Shown piece after piece: positions 1 to 8,352 of a stretch of DNA of 18,199 nucleotides. Below the pieces are notes generated by a model. The model did no database searches. It was given only the letters and a program-made list of their open reading frames with translations, and was not told the origin of the DNA. This stretch comes from Methanobacteriota archaeon (GTDB taxonomy: Archaea; Methanobacteriota; Methanobacteria; Methanobacteriales; Methanobacteriaceae): NCBI GenBank assembly GCA_023409695.1, contig JAEYQZ010000280.1, positions 1 to 18,199 of the forward strand, given 5' to 3'. Position numbers and translations under genes: made by a program. Numbering within the stretch: the stretch's first letter is position 1; each line of letters starts with the position of its first letter.

Positions 1-1071
1 TATTGCTCGGTTAAAACACTCTGCTGCTTTTTCAAACTCATCAAGTTCCATAAGGGCAACGCCTTTATTGCTCCAGATTATATCATTTTTAGAATCCAGA
101 TTCAAAGCCTCATCATAACAATTTAAAGCTTCATCAAACCTTCCAAGCTCTAAAAGAGCATTACCTTTACGATTCCATGTTGATGCATCAGGTGCTTCTT
201 CAAAACACAGCTCCAATGCTTTATCATAAGCAGTAATCGCTTCTTCCGTCCTTTCTAATTCTGTCAAAATATTTCCCTTTGCATTCCACACATCAGGATT
301 TTCAGGCTCTATCTCTAAAATCTTATCATAGCACTTTAAAGCATCCTCAAATCTTCCAAGCATCTCTAAAATAAATCCTCTCCAGTATAATACAGCAGTA
401 TTACCTTTATTTATCTTCAAAGCTTTTGTGTTGCACTTTAACGCTTCTTCTGGCTTATTGGAATTTAAAAGAGCTATTGCCTTATTGTTCCAGATGAACT
501 CATTCTCAGGATCGTTTGCTAACGCCTTATCATAGTTCATTATAGCTTCATCGAACTTACCTAAACGTGACAGATTGTCTCCCCTCTTATTTAAGAGATA
601 AACATCTTCAGGGTCGTGTCTTAAAGCAGCAGTGTAACACATTACAGAATCGTTGAATCTTCCAGAATCAAACAATATATCTGCTCTTTTGGTAATCAAT
701 GCTTTTTCATCTATTTTTTCGCCTTCCCATTTATCAACCGGATACTTTTTAAACCTTATTATCTGGAACAGTGAATCATCATCAGTATCCTCAGGATACA
801 TCTTCCTAAATTCTTCTTCCAGCTCTGCAGCATTCTCGAAACCTTCTTCTCTTGCAAGATCATCATCTTTAATGATATCTTTAAATTCCATAATCTCCAC
901 GCCGGTTACTTCAGCTTCAAATAGCTTTTTACGTTCTTTAGATACAAGATTCCAGTAGCAGTGAAGACGGTCCCCTGGAGACAACGGCTTTTTCCATAGT
1001 TTCCGTATCGTGGTAGTTTTTTTACCTGTTATGAGTTCTAAATGACTGCTTCCAAATAATAATATAGGCAT
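1..1071 (-). CDS. ASCH domain - TPR repeat fusion protein (3' end outside the window)
   Basis: I read 357 codons without a stop; the C-terminus lies beyond the left edge. The ATG at 1071 has a strong ribosome binding site, GGAGGT, five bases upstream. Residues 1 to about 110 look like an ASCH domain, a PUA-like RNA/nucleotide-binding beta barrel, with the typical GKKTTTIR at 16-23 and an LSPGDRL-like loop shortly after. From about residue 122 there are six complete 34-residue TPR units and part of a seventh, with recurring W-N-KG-AL, LGRFDEAL and CYDKAL patterns. TPRs normally mediate protein contacts and ASCH domains are proposed to bind RNA, so an RNA-linked scaffold is a reasonable inference, but no substrate can be named. 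The gene follows the nrdG-like gene after 34 bp and may be its last co-transcribed partner. Domain calls are by eye. Confidence 0.85.
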   Translation of the reverse strand, partial: MPILLFGSSHLELITGKKTTTIRKLWKKPLSPGDRLHCYWNLVSKERKKLFEAEVTGVEIMEFKDIIKDDDLAREEGFENAAELEEEFRKMYPEDTDDDSLFQIIRFKKYPVDKWEGEKIDEKALITKRADILFDSGRFNDSVMCYTAALRHDPEDVYLLNKRGDNLSRLGKFDEAIMNYDKALANDPENEFIWNNKAIALLNSNKPEEALKCNTKALKINKGNTAVLYWRGFILEMLGRFEDALKCYDKILEIEPENPDVWNAKGNILTELERTEEAITAYDKALELCFEEAPDASTWNRKGNALLELGRFDEALNCYDEALNLDSKNDIIWSNKGVALMELDEFEKAAECFNRAI

Positions 1072-1105
1072 ATACGACCTCCGCCTAATAAAAAATAATA
1101 ATTAA

Positions 1106-1804
1106 TTAATTTATAAATTCATTTCCAAATTCTGCTGTTTTTATTCTCACTTTTTTTAAGAATGGCTTTACAGCCTCACCAATTTCTTTAAGTTCATCCC
1201 TTGATGGAACATGAGTACCTTGTAATTTTTTATCTAATACTGTTTTATCCCTGAATTGTTGAATTGTATATATATCTGTTGTTATACTTTTTGCAATTTT
1301 AATTATGTCTTCAGGATCCATTAGGAAAGGTACATAAGTTGTCCTGCATTCAAGGTATATTCCATTATCTGTGCAAATTTCCATACTTTCTTTAACCTTA
1401 TCCCCTATATCTGATCCTATAATCTCCCCATACTTATCAAAAGGAGCTTTAACATCTAAAGCAACATAATCCAGTAGATCTATAAGTTCAGAGAGTTTAT
1501 CTGGAAAACACCCATTTGTATCAAGTTTAGTTTCTAATCCATGGTTTTTACAGTATTTAAAGATTTCTTTTACATCATCATACTGGATAAGAGCTTCTCC
1601 CCCAGTTATTACAACACTATCTATAAAATCCAGGGAACTCTCAATTTTTTCAATGATTTCATGAAGTTCTACTGATTTTCCATTGTCTATAAGTTCTGGA
1701 TTATGGCAGTATGGACACCTTAAGATACACCCTCCTGAAAAAATAACAAGGGACATTTTTTCAGGAAATTCCAGAGAGGATACAATCATATCTCCTATCA
1801 TCAT
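1106..1804 (-). CDS. nrdG: Anaerobic ribonucleoside-triphosphate reductase activating protein (radical SAM)
   Basis: The 232-aa protein has the radical SAM cluster motif C-X3-C-X2-C at C26, C30 and C33, in the context CPYCHNPEL, typical of the NrdG-type activases of archaea and anaerobes. VVITGGEAL (about 64-72) is the SAM-binding GGE motif. These enzymes use a 4Fe-4S cluster and S-adenosylmethionine to generate a glycyl radical on the class III ribonucleotide reductase NrdD; no nrdD gene is in this window, so the partner must be elsewhere. The ATG at 1804 is kept because family members start about this far before the cluster, although no clear ribosome binding site precedes it. A later ATG at 1789 has AGGAGAT directly in front, too close to be convincing. 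It lies 69 bp after hisC, across a perfect inverted repeat. Another radical SAM activase role is possible. Confidence 0.85.
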   Translation of the reverse strand: MMIGDMIVSSLEFPEKMSLVIFSGGCILRCPYCHNPELIDNGKSVELHEIIEKIESSLDFIDSVVITGGEALIQYDDVKEIFKYCKNHGLETKLDTNGCFPDKLSELIDLLDYVALDVKAPFDKYGEIIGSDIGDKVKESMEICTDNGIYLECRTTYVPFLMDPEDIIKIAKSITTDIYTIQQFRDKTVLDKKLQGTHVPSRDELKEIGEAVKPFLKKVRIKTAEFGNEFIN

Positions 1805-1833
1805 CTACATCTATCCATTTAAATAATAAACCT

Positions 1834-1857
1834 GATCTAAGACTTTAATCTTAGATC
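1834..1857. repeat. Perfect 9-bp inverted repeat between hisC and nrdG
   Basis: GATCTAAGA and its exact complement TCTTAGATC are separated by six bases. The repeat starts 16 bases before the hisC stop codon would be reached from the left, so in transcription order it lies after hisC and 30 bases before the nrdG start. There is no uridine tract behind it, so it is not an obvious terminator. It could be an operator, an RNA hairpin or a processing site. Confidence 0.6.
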
Positions 1858-1873
1858 CTTTAGATTAATTAAA

Positions 1874-2974
1874 TTATCCAATTAAATCTTCAAGTATTTT
1901 GATAAACCGGGCATCTTCTTCCATTGTTCCGACGCTTACCCTTACCCAGTACTCATCCAATCCTTTAAATGAAGCACAGTCTCTTACAATGACTCCCCTT
2001 TTTAAGAGCTCTTCTGCAAACTCACTGGAAGTCATTCCAGTTTCTTTAACACCTACAAGCAGATAATTTGATTTCGAAGGGTAAACTTCAAGTTTATCAA
2101 ATTTAGACATGTTTTCATATAAGAATTCTCTGCTTTGAATTCCAATTTCTATTGATTTTTGTATATATTCTTTATCATCCAGTACTGCTGATGCCGCTTC
2201 ATATGAAAGCTTTGTAAGGCTGAATACCGGTTTTACCCTGTGCATGTATTCTATAAATTCAGGATTTGAGATTGCATAGCCTATTCTCATTCCAGAAAGT
2301 CCAAAGACCTTAGAGAATGTCCGAAGTAGAAGTAAATTATCATAATCTTTTATTAGATCAACATTGTTGACTTCTGAAAACTCAAAATATGCTTCATCTG
2401 CAACCACAAGGGCATCTGTACTTTCAAGTACTCTCTTAATATCTTCTTTGTCTATTAAAGTTCCGGAAGGGTTATTTGGAGTACATAAAAATATTATTTT
2501 TGTTTTTTCTGATAAAGCGGATATTATTGAATCCACATCAAGTTTGTTTTCTTCCATGTCCCATCTGGCATATACTGGAACTCCACCGTGGATTTTTAAA
2601 GTAAACTCATAGTACATGTATGACGGTAGAGGGACTATAAATTCGTCACCTGGTTCTATTAATGTTTTCCCAAGTACATCCAGGATTTCATCTGCTCCAT
2701 CCCCACCAATTATTATGTTAGAACTATCTACTCCTGAGTATAAAGCTAATTTTTCCTTTAGTGGCTCTAAATTTGTTTCAGGATACTGACTTATTAAATG
2801 GAGACTATTTTTTATTGCATCCATTGATTTTTCAGACGGGCCAAGCGGATTCTCGTTTGATCCGAGCTTTATGATTGTTTCAGGATCGAGATTATATTTT
2901 TGTGCTATTTCTGGGATTGATTTTCCCGGAACGTAGGGATCAAGTTTTTTTACAGTGTCTTTTACTTTAACCAT
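1874..2974 (-). CDS. hisC: Histidinol-phosphate aminotransferase
   Basis: This is a fold-type I PLP aminotransferase that converts imidazole-acetol phosphate plus glutamate to histidinol phosphate in histidine biosynthesis. Counting from the chosen start, GSNENPLGPS is near 38-47, CTPNNPSG ends near 171 (PLP-site Asn), DEAYFEF starts near 193 (Asp on the pyridine nitrogen), and the PLP-binding lysine is K222 in RTFSKVFGLSGMRIGY. The length of 366 aa is normal. The open frame can be extended nine codons to a TTG, but GGTGAT lies inside that extension three bases before the ATG at 2974, so the ATG is preferred. No other his genes are adjacent, which is common in methanogens. An aromatic aminotransferase role is a less likely alternative. 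Confidence 0.93.
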   Translation of the reverse strand: MVKVKDTVKKLDPYVPGKSIPEIAQKYNLDPETIIKLGSNENPLGPSEKSMDAIKNSLHLISQYPETNLEPLKEKLALYSGVDSSNIIIGGDGADEILDVLGKTLIEPGDEFIVPLPSYMYYEFTLKIHGGVPVYARWDMEENKLDVDSIISALSEKTKIIFLCTPNNPSGTLIDKEDIKRVLESTDALVVADEAYFEFSEVNNVDLIKDYDNLLLLRTFSKVFGLSGMRIGYAISNPEFIEYMHRVKPVFSLTKLSYEAASAVLDDKEYIQKSIEIGIQSREFLYENMSKFDKLEVYPSKSNYLLVGVKETGMTSSEFAEELLKRGVIVRDCASFKGLDEYWVRVSVGTMEEDARFIKILEDLIG

Positions 2975-3062
2975 ATGATCACCAGTTACTCTACTATTCA
3001 ATTACTGTATTATATTTTAAATATCATGCGATTCGATGACCGCTTAAATTTAAGTCGAAGAT

Positions 3063-3536
3063 CTATTCATTTTTTGCTAATTGCGCGTATCTTACAGCAT
3101 GATCCTTAATGTCTTCTATTTCTTCATCTGTAAGCTTTCGGACCGCTCTTGCAGGAGCGCCGAGAATTAAACTTTTTTCCTCAAATTCTTTTCCTTCGGT
3201 AACTAATGCTCCTGCCCCAACAATACAGTTTTTCATGATTTTTGCACCATTTAAAACAGTAGCATTCATTCCAACCAGGCAGTTATCTTCAATTTTACAC
3301 CCATGTAAAACTGCAGCGTGCCCTACAGTCACGTGATCTCCCAATTCAACGGGATAATTCTTTGATGAATGTATGACACAATTATCCTGAACATTAGAAT
3401 ATTTTCCAATAGTTATAGATTCTATATCTCCCCTTAAAACAGCATTATACCATATCGAAGATTCTGCATCGATTTTAACGTTTCCAATTATTTTTGAACC
3501 TTCAAATGTCTTAACACTTTTATCTACAGTGCTCAT
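3063..3536 (-). CDS. Gamma-class carbonic anhydrase-like hexapeptide-repeat protein
   Basis: The 157-aa protein is a left-handed beta-helix made of hexapeptide repeats of the isoleucine-patch type. It keeps the gamma-carbonic anhydrase signature: R35 and D37 in LRGDIES, Q50 in NVQDNCVIH, and three histidines H56, H73 and H78 that would bind the metal in a trimer interface (GHAAVLHGC). It lacks the acidic loop and extra N-terminal segment of the Methanosarcina Cam enzyme, so it resembles the shorter CamH/YrdA group, for which activity is not always shown. An extension to a GTG at 3545 is rejected because that GTG is part of the AGGTGA ribosome binding site, five bases before the ATG at 3536. 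It stands 88 bp before hisC and after the hairpin-bearing spacer behind glmU. Confidence 0.88.
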   Translation of the reverse strand: MSTVDKSVKTFEGSKIIGNVKIDAESSIWYNAVLRGDIESITIGKYSNVQDNCVIHSSKNYPVELGDHVTVGHAAVLHGCKIEDNCLVGMNATVLNGAKIMKNCIVGAGALVTEGKEFEEKSLILGAPARAVRKLTDEEIEDIKDHAVRYAQLAKNE

Positions 3537-3608
3537 TTGGTTCACCTACTTAAAAGTTAGTAATTTACTGCAAATAATCATATTTTAAACTATGCTTACT
3601 TTAAACAT

Positions 3609-3655
3609 GCAAAAACCATAGGTTTTTGCGGTTAAATAATCTCTCGATTATTTAA
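3609..3655. repeat. Two perfect tandem hairpins in the glmU 3' spacer
   Basis: The first inverted repeat is GCAAAAACC, three-base loop, GGTTTTTGC (3609-3629). Two bases later comes TTAAATAATC, four-base loop TCTC, GATTATTTAA (3632-3655). Both arms are perfect. They lie in the 190-bp gap between the glmU stop and the start of the carbonic anhydrase-like gene, that is at the 3' side of the S3Ae-to-glmU gene run. A role in transcript 3'-end formation or stability is inferred. The rest of the spacer is AT-rich and shows no gene. Confidence 0.7.
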
Positions 3656-3726
3656 ACACTTTTAAATTTAATTTAATAGCAATTGATGAATTTAGTTGCG
3701 TTATGCACTAAATAATAAAGATAAAT

Positions 3727-5001
3727 TTATTTATCATATTTTATAATTTTATATTCCTGCTTTACTAAAACAAGTGTATTTGAAGGTATATCTTCATAGA
3801 TGATAGTACCAGAACCAACTGCAGAATTTATACCTACTTTAACTCCAGGATTAAAACTTGAATTTATACCTGTTTTAACGTTATCTCCAAATACTGCACC
3901 AAGTTTTCTAACACCACAGTCAAATTTTTCGCCTTTAATTTTCATCTTGACATTTTTATTATCAAAACGCAGGTTTGCGATGTTTGTACCTGCAGCGACA
4001 TTACAGTTAGCTCCAATTACTGAATCACCAACATATGAAAGGTGGTTAACATTAGTACCATCCATTATAATAGAGTTTTTAATTTCAACTGCATTTCCTA
4101 CGTTTACGTTATTTCCAAGGTAGGTATATTTCCTTAAATATGAATTAGGCCCAATATCACAGCCTTCTCCAATGAAAACAGGCCCTAAAATGTAAGTTCC
4201 AGACCGGATGATACTGTTTTTTCCGAGAACTACTTTGCCGTGGATTGTAACTCCTTCTTCAATTTCGCCCTGAATATCTTCTTCCATTTCACTTATGAAA
4301 TGTTCATTGACATTTAGAAGTTCCCATGGCCTTCCAACATCGATCCATTTATGATCAGATTTAAGTCCGCCAACTATCTTATTTTCGCTCATCTGGATTT
4401 TAAGAGAATCCGTTATCTCATATTCTCCTCGCTTAGACTTTTCTGTTTTATCTATTGCATCAAAAATTGTTTTATCAAAAAGATATATCCCTGCATTTAT
4501 AAGGTTACTTGGAGCCTCTCCAGGAGCTGGCTTTTCAACAATATTTTTAATTATGCCGTTTTCTATTTCTACAACCCCAAATGAAGAGGGATCTTCAACT
4601 TCAGTAAGCATGAGAATTGATGAAGCTTCTTCAGACGTATATTTTGCTATTAAATCTACAATAAGCTCTGGATCAACTATTATATCGCCATTCAGGACTA
4701 TAAATTCATCATCAATCATCTCATGAACAGAATTTATGGCGTGTGCTGTCCCAAGTCTTTTCTCTTGAATAATGTAGTCAATGTTAACTCCAAATGAAGA
4801 ACCATTTCCAAAATAATCCTCAATTGCCTCTTTTTTATAGCCTACAACCATTATTATATCATTAATACCGGCGTCTCTCAGCGCTTCCAAATTATATTGA
4901 AGTATTGGCTTTCCTCCAACCTGCAGCATTGTTTTTGGTCTTGTTAATGTTAAAGGGCGCATTCTTGTGCCTTCACCTGCCGTAAGCAATACTCCTTTCA
5001 T
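3727..5001 (-). CDS. glmU: Bifunctional sugar-1-phosphate uridylyltransferase / N-acetyltransferase (GlmU)
   Basis: The 424-aa protein has two domains. Residues 1 to about 235 form a nucleotidyltransferase with the LLTAGEGTRMRPLT loop (5-18), KRLGTAHAI (81-89) and LNGDII (103-108). From about 245 to 405 a left-handed beta-helix carries an acetyltransferase-like segment around NHLSYVGDSVIG (319-330), where H320 is in the place of the catalytic histidine of bacterial GlmU. In euryarchaea this type acetylates glucosamine-1-phosphate and then makes UDP-GlcNAc, which feeds pseudomurein, glycoprotein and coenzyme-linked sugars. The start ATG overlaps the glmM stop by four bases (ATGA), so translation is likely coupled. 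The C-terminal arm is shorter than in bacteria. A dTDP-glucose type transferase is the alternative, but the glmM partner argues for GlmU. Confidence 0.9.
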   Translation of the reverse strand: MKGVLLTAGEGTRMRPLTLTRPKTMLQVGGKPILQYNLEALRDAGINDIIMVVGYKKEAIEDYFGNGSSFGVNIDYIIQEKRLGTAHAINSVHEMIDDEFIVLNGDIIVDPELIVDLIAKYTSEEASSILMLTEVEDPSSFGVVEIENGIIKNIVEKPAPGEAPSNLINAGIYLFDKTIFDAIDKTEKSKRGEYEITDSLKIQMSENKIVGGLKSDHKWIDVGRPWELLNVNEHFISEMEEDIQGEIEEGVTIHGKVVLGKNSIIRSGTYILGPVFIGEGCDIGPNSYLRKYTYLGNNVNVGNAVEIKNSIIMDGTNVNHLSYVGDSVIGANCNVAAGTNIANLRFDNKNVKMKIKGEKFDCGVRKLGAVFGDNVKTGINSSFNPGVKVGINSAVGSGTIIYEDIPSNTLVLVKQEYKIIKYDK

Positions 5002-6353
5002 AATATTCCCTCTATAAATTTCCTGGATTTATTTCTAATTGATTGAGCTATTTCTACAGTTTTACCCTCTAAAGTAATTCTAATGTAAGATTCTGTACCG
5101 GAAGGCCTTATTAGAACCCAGCTCCCATCTTTCATGGAAATCCTAACTCCATCTATGAAATTGACATCGTTTACATCTTCAAAATAATCTGGAAGTTCCT
5201 CTTTAACTTTTTCCATTATCAATGTCTTTTGAATGTTTTCACATTCTATTTTATCCCTTACTGTTGGATAACTGGGTATTTCACCTAAAAGTTTAGAAAG
5301 AGGACCATATTTCTCCACGATTTCTATGACCTTAAGTGCAGATAATATTCCATCAGGACACATGCAGAAATCAGGATGGAGCCATGTACCCGAAGGTTCA
5401 CCACCAAATGTTGCATTACATTCCACTATTGCCTCTGCAACGTGTACATCTCCAACTTTAGTACGTACTACTTCACCGCCGGATTCTTTCATACATTTAT
5501 CCACACAGAATGATGCATCAACAGTCGTAACTATTTTTCCACCAATTTTACTTGATACAAGGGCTAAGAGCTTATCGAAATCAGCCATGTTTCCCTCATC
5601 ATCAATTGCGATCATTCTATCTGCATCACCATCATGTGCAATTCCAATGTTTGCCCCAGTAGCTTTAACAACTTTCATAAGTTCAGAAAGATTTGCTTCG
5701 GATGGTTCAGGCAGTCTACCTGGGAAAAATCCATCAGGTTGACTATTCAAAGTTAAAACATCACAGCCTGCCTTTCTAAGCACAGTTGGAGATATAAAAG
5801 AGCCGGCCCCATTTGCACAGTCGACAACAACTTTAAGGCCTCCTTTAATATCTACATTGTTCAGTAAATCATTCATATACTCTGAAATAATGCTGTGGTT
5901 ATCTTTAATATCTCCTATATAGTCCCATGAAACTTTAGAAAAACTCTTTTCATGAACTATTTTTTCTATTGTTCTTTCCTGATCCTGAGTATAAGCCATA
6001 CCCTTTGGATTCCATAGTTTTATTCCGTTGTACTGGGAAGGATTATGTGATGCAGTTATCATAATTCCTATATCTGCATTGAGTTTCATTGCGGCGTATC
6101 CAACTAATGGTGTTGGAACCATTCCAAGCCGAATTACATCGCAGCCGCACTGTAATATCCCTGCAATGATTGCATTTTCAACCATCTTATTTGAAGTCCG
6201 TGTATCATATCCTATAACAGCTTTACGTCCTTTTCCACCAACATATGTTGCTGCTGCCATTCCGACATCTGTTATTAAATTTAAAGTGATTTCACTGCCT
6301 ATTTTACCTCTGATACCTGATGTACCAAATAGTCTTGGAATCATATCTGTCAT
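4998..6353 (-). CDS. glmM: Phosphoglucosamine mutase
   Basis: This is a member of the alpha-D-phosphohexomutase family that interconverts glucosamine-6-phosphate and glucosamine-1-phosphate. It has all four family motifs: the phosphoserine loop TASHNPSQYNG with the catalytic serine at 102, the metal loop DGDADR with Asp at 241, 243 and 245, the sugar loop GGEPSGTW, and the phosphate loop RPSGTESYIRI near the C-terminus. It is 451 aa, the normal length. The frame can be opened to a GTG at 6362, but that GTG is part of GGTG, which serves as ribosome binding site six bases before the ATG at 6353. The gene sits 22 bp after apgM and overlaps glmU. Phosphomannomutase activity is also seen in some archaeal members, so strict substrate choice is inferred from the neighbour. 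Confidence 0.92.
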   Translation of the reverse strand: MTDMIPRLFGTSGIRGKIGSEITLNLITDVGMAAATYVGGKGRKAVIGYDTRTSNKMVENAIIAGILQCGCDVIRLGMVPTPLVGYAAMKLNADIGIMITASHNPSQYNGIKLWNPKGMAYTQDQERTIEKIVHEKSFSKVSWDYIGDIKDNHSIISEYMNDLLNNVDIKGGLKVVVDCANGAGSFISPTVLRKAGCDVLTLNSQPDGFFPGRLPEPSEANLSELMKVVKATGANIGIAHDGDADRMIAIDDEGNMADFDKLLALVSSKIGGKIVTTVDASFCVDKCMKESGGEVVRTKVGDVHVAEAIVECNATFGGEPSGTWLHPDFCMCPDGILSALKVIEIVEKYGPLSKLLGEIPSYPTVRDKIECENIQKTLIMEKVKEELPDYFEDVNDVNFIDGVRISMKDGSWVLIRPSGTESYIRITLEGKTVEIAQSIRNKSRKFIEGIL

Positions 6354-6375
6354 ACAATACACCGCTTTTATTCAA

Positions 6376-7611
6376 TTAAGCTCCAAATTTTTCAGACTTA
6401 TTCATGAAATCCATCAATATATTCATGACATCTGAGCCTCTTATTCTGCATAATCCACCATATGCTGCTGCCCTTTCACTAAAACTGTTAACGTTATCTA
6501 CCCTAACTTCAGGTCCTCTTATAATAATGGGAACAGGATCTCCGGTGTGGTCCATTACAGAAATTGGAGTCGAATGATCTGCTGTTAAAATGAAATAAAT
6601 ATCATCTATTTTCATTATTTCTTCAATTACAGCGTCTACTTTTTCTATGAATTTTACCTTTTCTTCCATCTGCCCGTCGTGACCTGCTTCATCTGCGCCG
6701 TCTATATTGATCAATATAAATTCATAATCACTGCCCTTTGCCGCTTCAACAATGCTTGCAGTCATATTCTCAAGGTTGGTGTCAATTCCACCGGTAGCTC
6801 CTTCAACATCAATTAAATCCATACCAGTTATTTTTCCAATCCCTTTGATAAGTCCTGTTTCTGCTATACAAGCAGCTTTTACCCCATACTTTTCTCCAAA
6901 TGGAACAATATGCGGAACAGCACCTACTCCTCGCGGTAAAACCACATTAGCAGGGTTTTCTCCTTCTTTTATCCTTTCAAGATTCACAGGATGATCTTTT
7001 AAAATGTCATATGATGTTTCAACAAATTTATTTAGTATTTCAGCTGTTTTTGCTGCTTCAGGAGAATCATCTAAAGGAACAACTTCTTTGGGATGTTTTC
7101 CTTCATGCTTTGGATCAGCGTCGGATACTTTATCAGATAATCCTGGCCCTCTAAGTACAAGCACAGCTCGGTGTCCTGTAGATTCTTTAAATATTATTTC
7201 TATATCTTCAAATCCTTCTAATTTTAAAGAATTTATAGATCTAGCAATTTCTACGGTGCCTTCTCTTATTCGCCCCGCTCTCCTATCTACAATAATACCT
7301 TTTTCATCCTGGGTTGAGAAATTACATCTAAAGGCTATATCGCCAGCTATAACATCCAATCCTATTCCTGCTGCTTCAAATGGCCCTCTGCCTGTATAAA
7401 CTTCATAAGGATCATATCCCAATATTGAAATATGAGAAGTATCACTACCCGCTCTTATGCCCGGGCGTATTGGATCCATGATACCATTTATACCCATTTC
7501 AGCTAATTTATCCATATTTGGAGTGTTTGCAGCTTCAAGTGGAGTTTTATATTCAAGATCTTTTATGGGACGATCTGCCATCCCGTCTATTATCATTATA
7601 ATTCCTTTCAC
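6376..7611 (-). CDS. apgM: 2,3-bisphosphoglycerate-independent phosphoglycerate mutase, archaeal type
   Basis: This enzyme of the alkaline phosphatase superfamily interconverts 3- and 2-phosphoglycerate in gluconeogenesis/glycolysis. Visible are the first metal ligand in IIDGMADRP near the N-terminus, the catalytic serine in AGSDTSHISILGYDP (about residue 56), TGRGPFEAAGIG, and the C-terminal metal site in TADHSTP and MDHTGDPVP. The length of 411 aa fits the archaeal family. The open frame extends four codons to a TTG at 7623, but the TTG runs into GGGTGAT, which is the ribosome binding site for the GTG at 7611; the resulting N-terminus MKGIIMIIDG matches the usual family start. The gene lies 39 bp after the DUF92 gene and 22 bp before glmM, consistent with one transcript. 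Confidence 0.93.
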   Translation of the reverse strand: MKGIIMIIDGMADRPIKDLEYKTPLEAANTPNMDKLAEMGINGIMDPIRPGIRAGSDTSHISILGYDPYEVYTGRGPFEAAGIGLDVIAGDIAFRCNFSTQDEKGIIVDRRAGRIREGTVEIARSINSLKLEGFEDIEIIFKESTGHRAVLVLRGPGLSDKVSDADPKHEGKHPKEVVPLDDSPEAAKTAEILNKFVETSYDILKDHPVNLERIKEGENPANVVLPRGVGAVPHIVPFGEKYGVKAACIAETGLIKGIGKITGMDLIDVEGATGGIDTNLENMTASIVEAAKGSDYEFILINIDGADEAGHDGQMEEKVKFIEKVDAVIEEIMKIDDIYFILTADHSTPISVMDHTGDPVPIIIRGPEVRVDNVNSFSERAAAYGGLCRIRGSDVMNILMDFMNKSEKFGA

Positions 7612-7650
7612 ACTATCACCCAACTATGTAAACATTGTGCGTTATACCTA

Positions 7651-8319
7651 TTAAACTATAAGAATTCCTAAGATTGCCCCTGATACAGTAGCTAAAAGAT
7701 TAACATGTTCATTTGTAAGATAGTTCCTTGATTCAAGTACAGCTCCCAGAATGCTGTCTACAAAACATCCGAAAGTACCCGATATAACTGCTATTTTGAG
7801 TGCAGTGAAAGGATCTGCAGATATTCCTAAAAGATACGCAATAATACCTATAATTCCAGCACCTGCGATTCCTGCTGCTGTCCCTAGGGGAGAAATTCCC
7901 CCATCAGTTCCGGGGGGGACTTTTTTAAAAGTAGTTATAAGCCTAGGATGCTTATCTACAACCCCTATTTCGCTTGCAAGCGTATCTGAAGTTGCAACTG
8001 CAATAGAACCTATAAAACCAGCATAATTTCCAAATGCAGCCATAACAAAAGGAACTATTCCATTAGAAATTACATTCTTTACGCTTCTTGTTCCTTCATA
8101 AATACCCATTTTTTTCTTGTATTCATGTTTATACTTTGTAAATATCAGACCAAGAATCAGGAAAGCAAAAATTAAAAGAAGCCAGTTAACTCCAGCAGTA
8201 AAAATAATAATTATACCCATGATAATCATGAAAATGGATCCTAAAAGATCGAGGGCTCCTTTAATGTATATTAAAAGCCCTACGATTACAAGTAAGATCA
8301 CATATTCTAAATATATCAT
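7651..8319 (-). CDS. DUF92 family integral membrane protein (VTE6-like)
   Basis: The 222-aa protein has about five to six hydrophobic segments (roughly 5-20, 26-42, 46-61, 88-108, 145-165 and 205-222). DUF92 signatures are SDTLASEIG (111-119), PPGTDGGISPLGTAAG (135-150) and FVDSILGAVLE (186-196). The plant member VTE6 is a phytyl-phosphate kinase in chloroplasts, which makes a polyprenyl-phosphate kinase role in archaeal membrane lipid recycling thinkable; this is inference from family only. GGGAGAT precedes the ATG at 8319. It is placed between S3Ae (33 bp upstream) and apgM (39 bp downstream) in one leftward run, with no visible functional link to either. Confidence 0.82.
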   Translation of the reverse strand: MIYLEYVILLVIVGLLIYIKGALDLLGSIFMIIMGIIIIFTAGVNWLLLIFAFLILGLIFTKYKHEYKKKMGIYEGTRSVKNVISNGIVPFVMAAFGNYAGFIGSIAVATSDTLASEIGVVDKHPRLITTFKKVPPGTDGGISPLGTAAGIAGAGIIGIIAYLLGISADPFTALKIAVISGTFGCFVDSILGAVLESRNYLTNEHVNLLATVSGAILGILIV

Positions 8320-8352
8320 TTATCTCCCAGATATTGTTAGTAACTAGATTAA

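Noticed and set aside
653..958. A serine-rich 101-codon plus-strand frame.
   Set aside because: It is antisense to the ASCH-TPR gene, whose frame is open over 357 codons with clear repeats and a strong ribosome binding site.
2975..3001. N-terminal extension of hisC to a TTG codon; similar extensions before the carbonic anhydrase-like, glmM, apgM, NifX-like and flavoprotein genes.
   Set aside because: In each case a GGTGAT- or GGAGG-like ribosome binding site overlaps or lies within the extension and is well placed for the downstream start.
3044..3055. CTTAAATTTAAG palindrome between hisC and the carbonic anhydrase-like gene.
   Set aside because: Twelve A/T-rich bases without loop or repeat elsewhere; expected by chance in such spacers.
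5326..5742. A 138-codon open frame on the plus strand.
   Set aside because: It is antisense to glmM, which has all family motifs; the composition is rich in Ser, Thr and Pro as expected from an antisense shadow.
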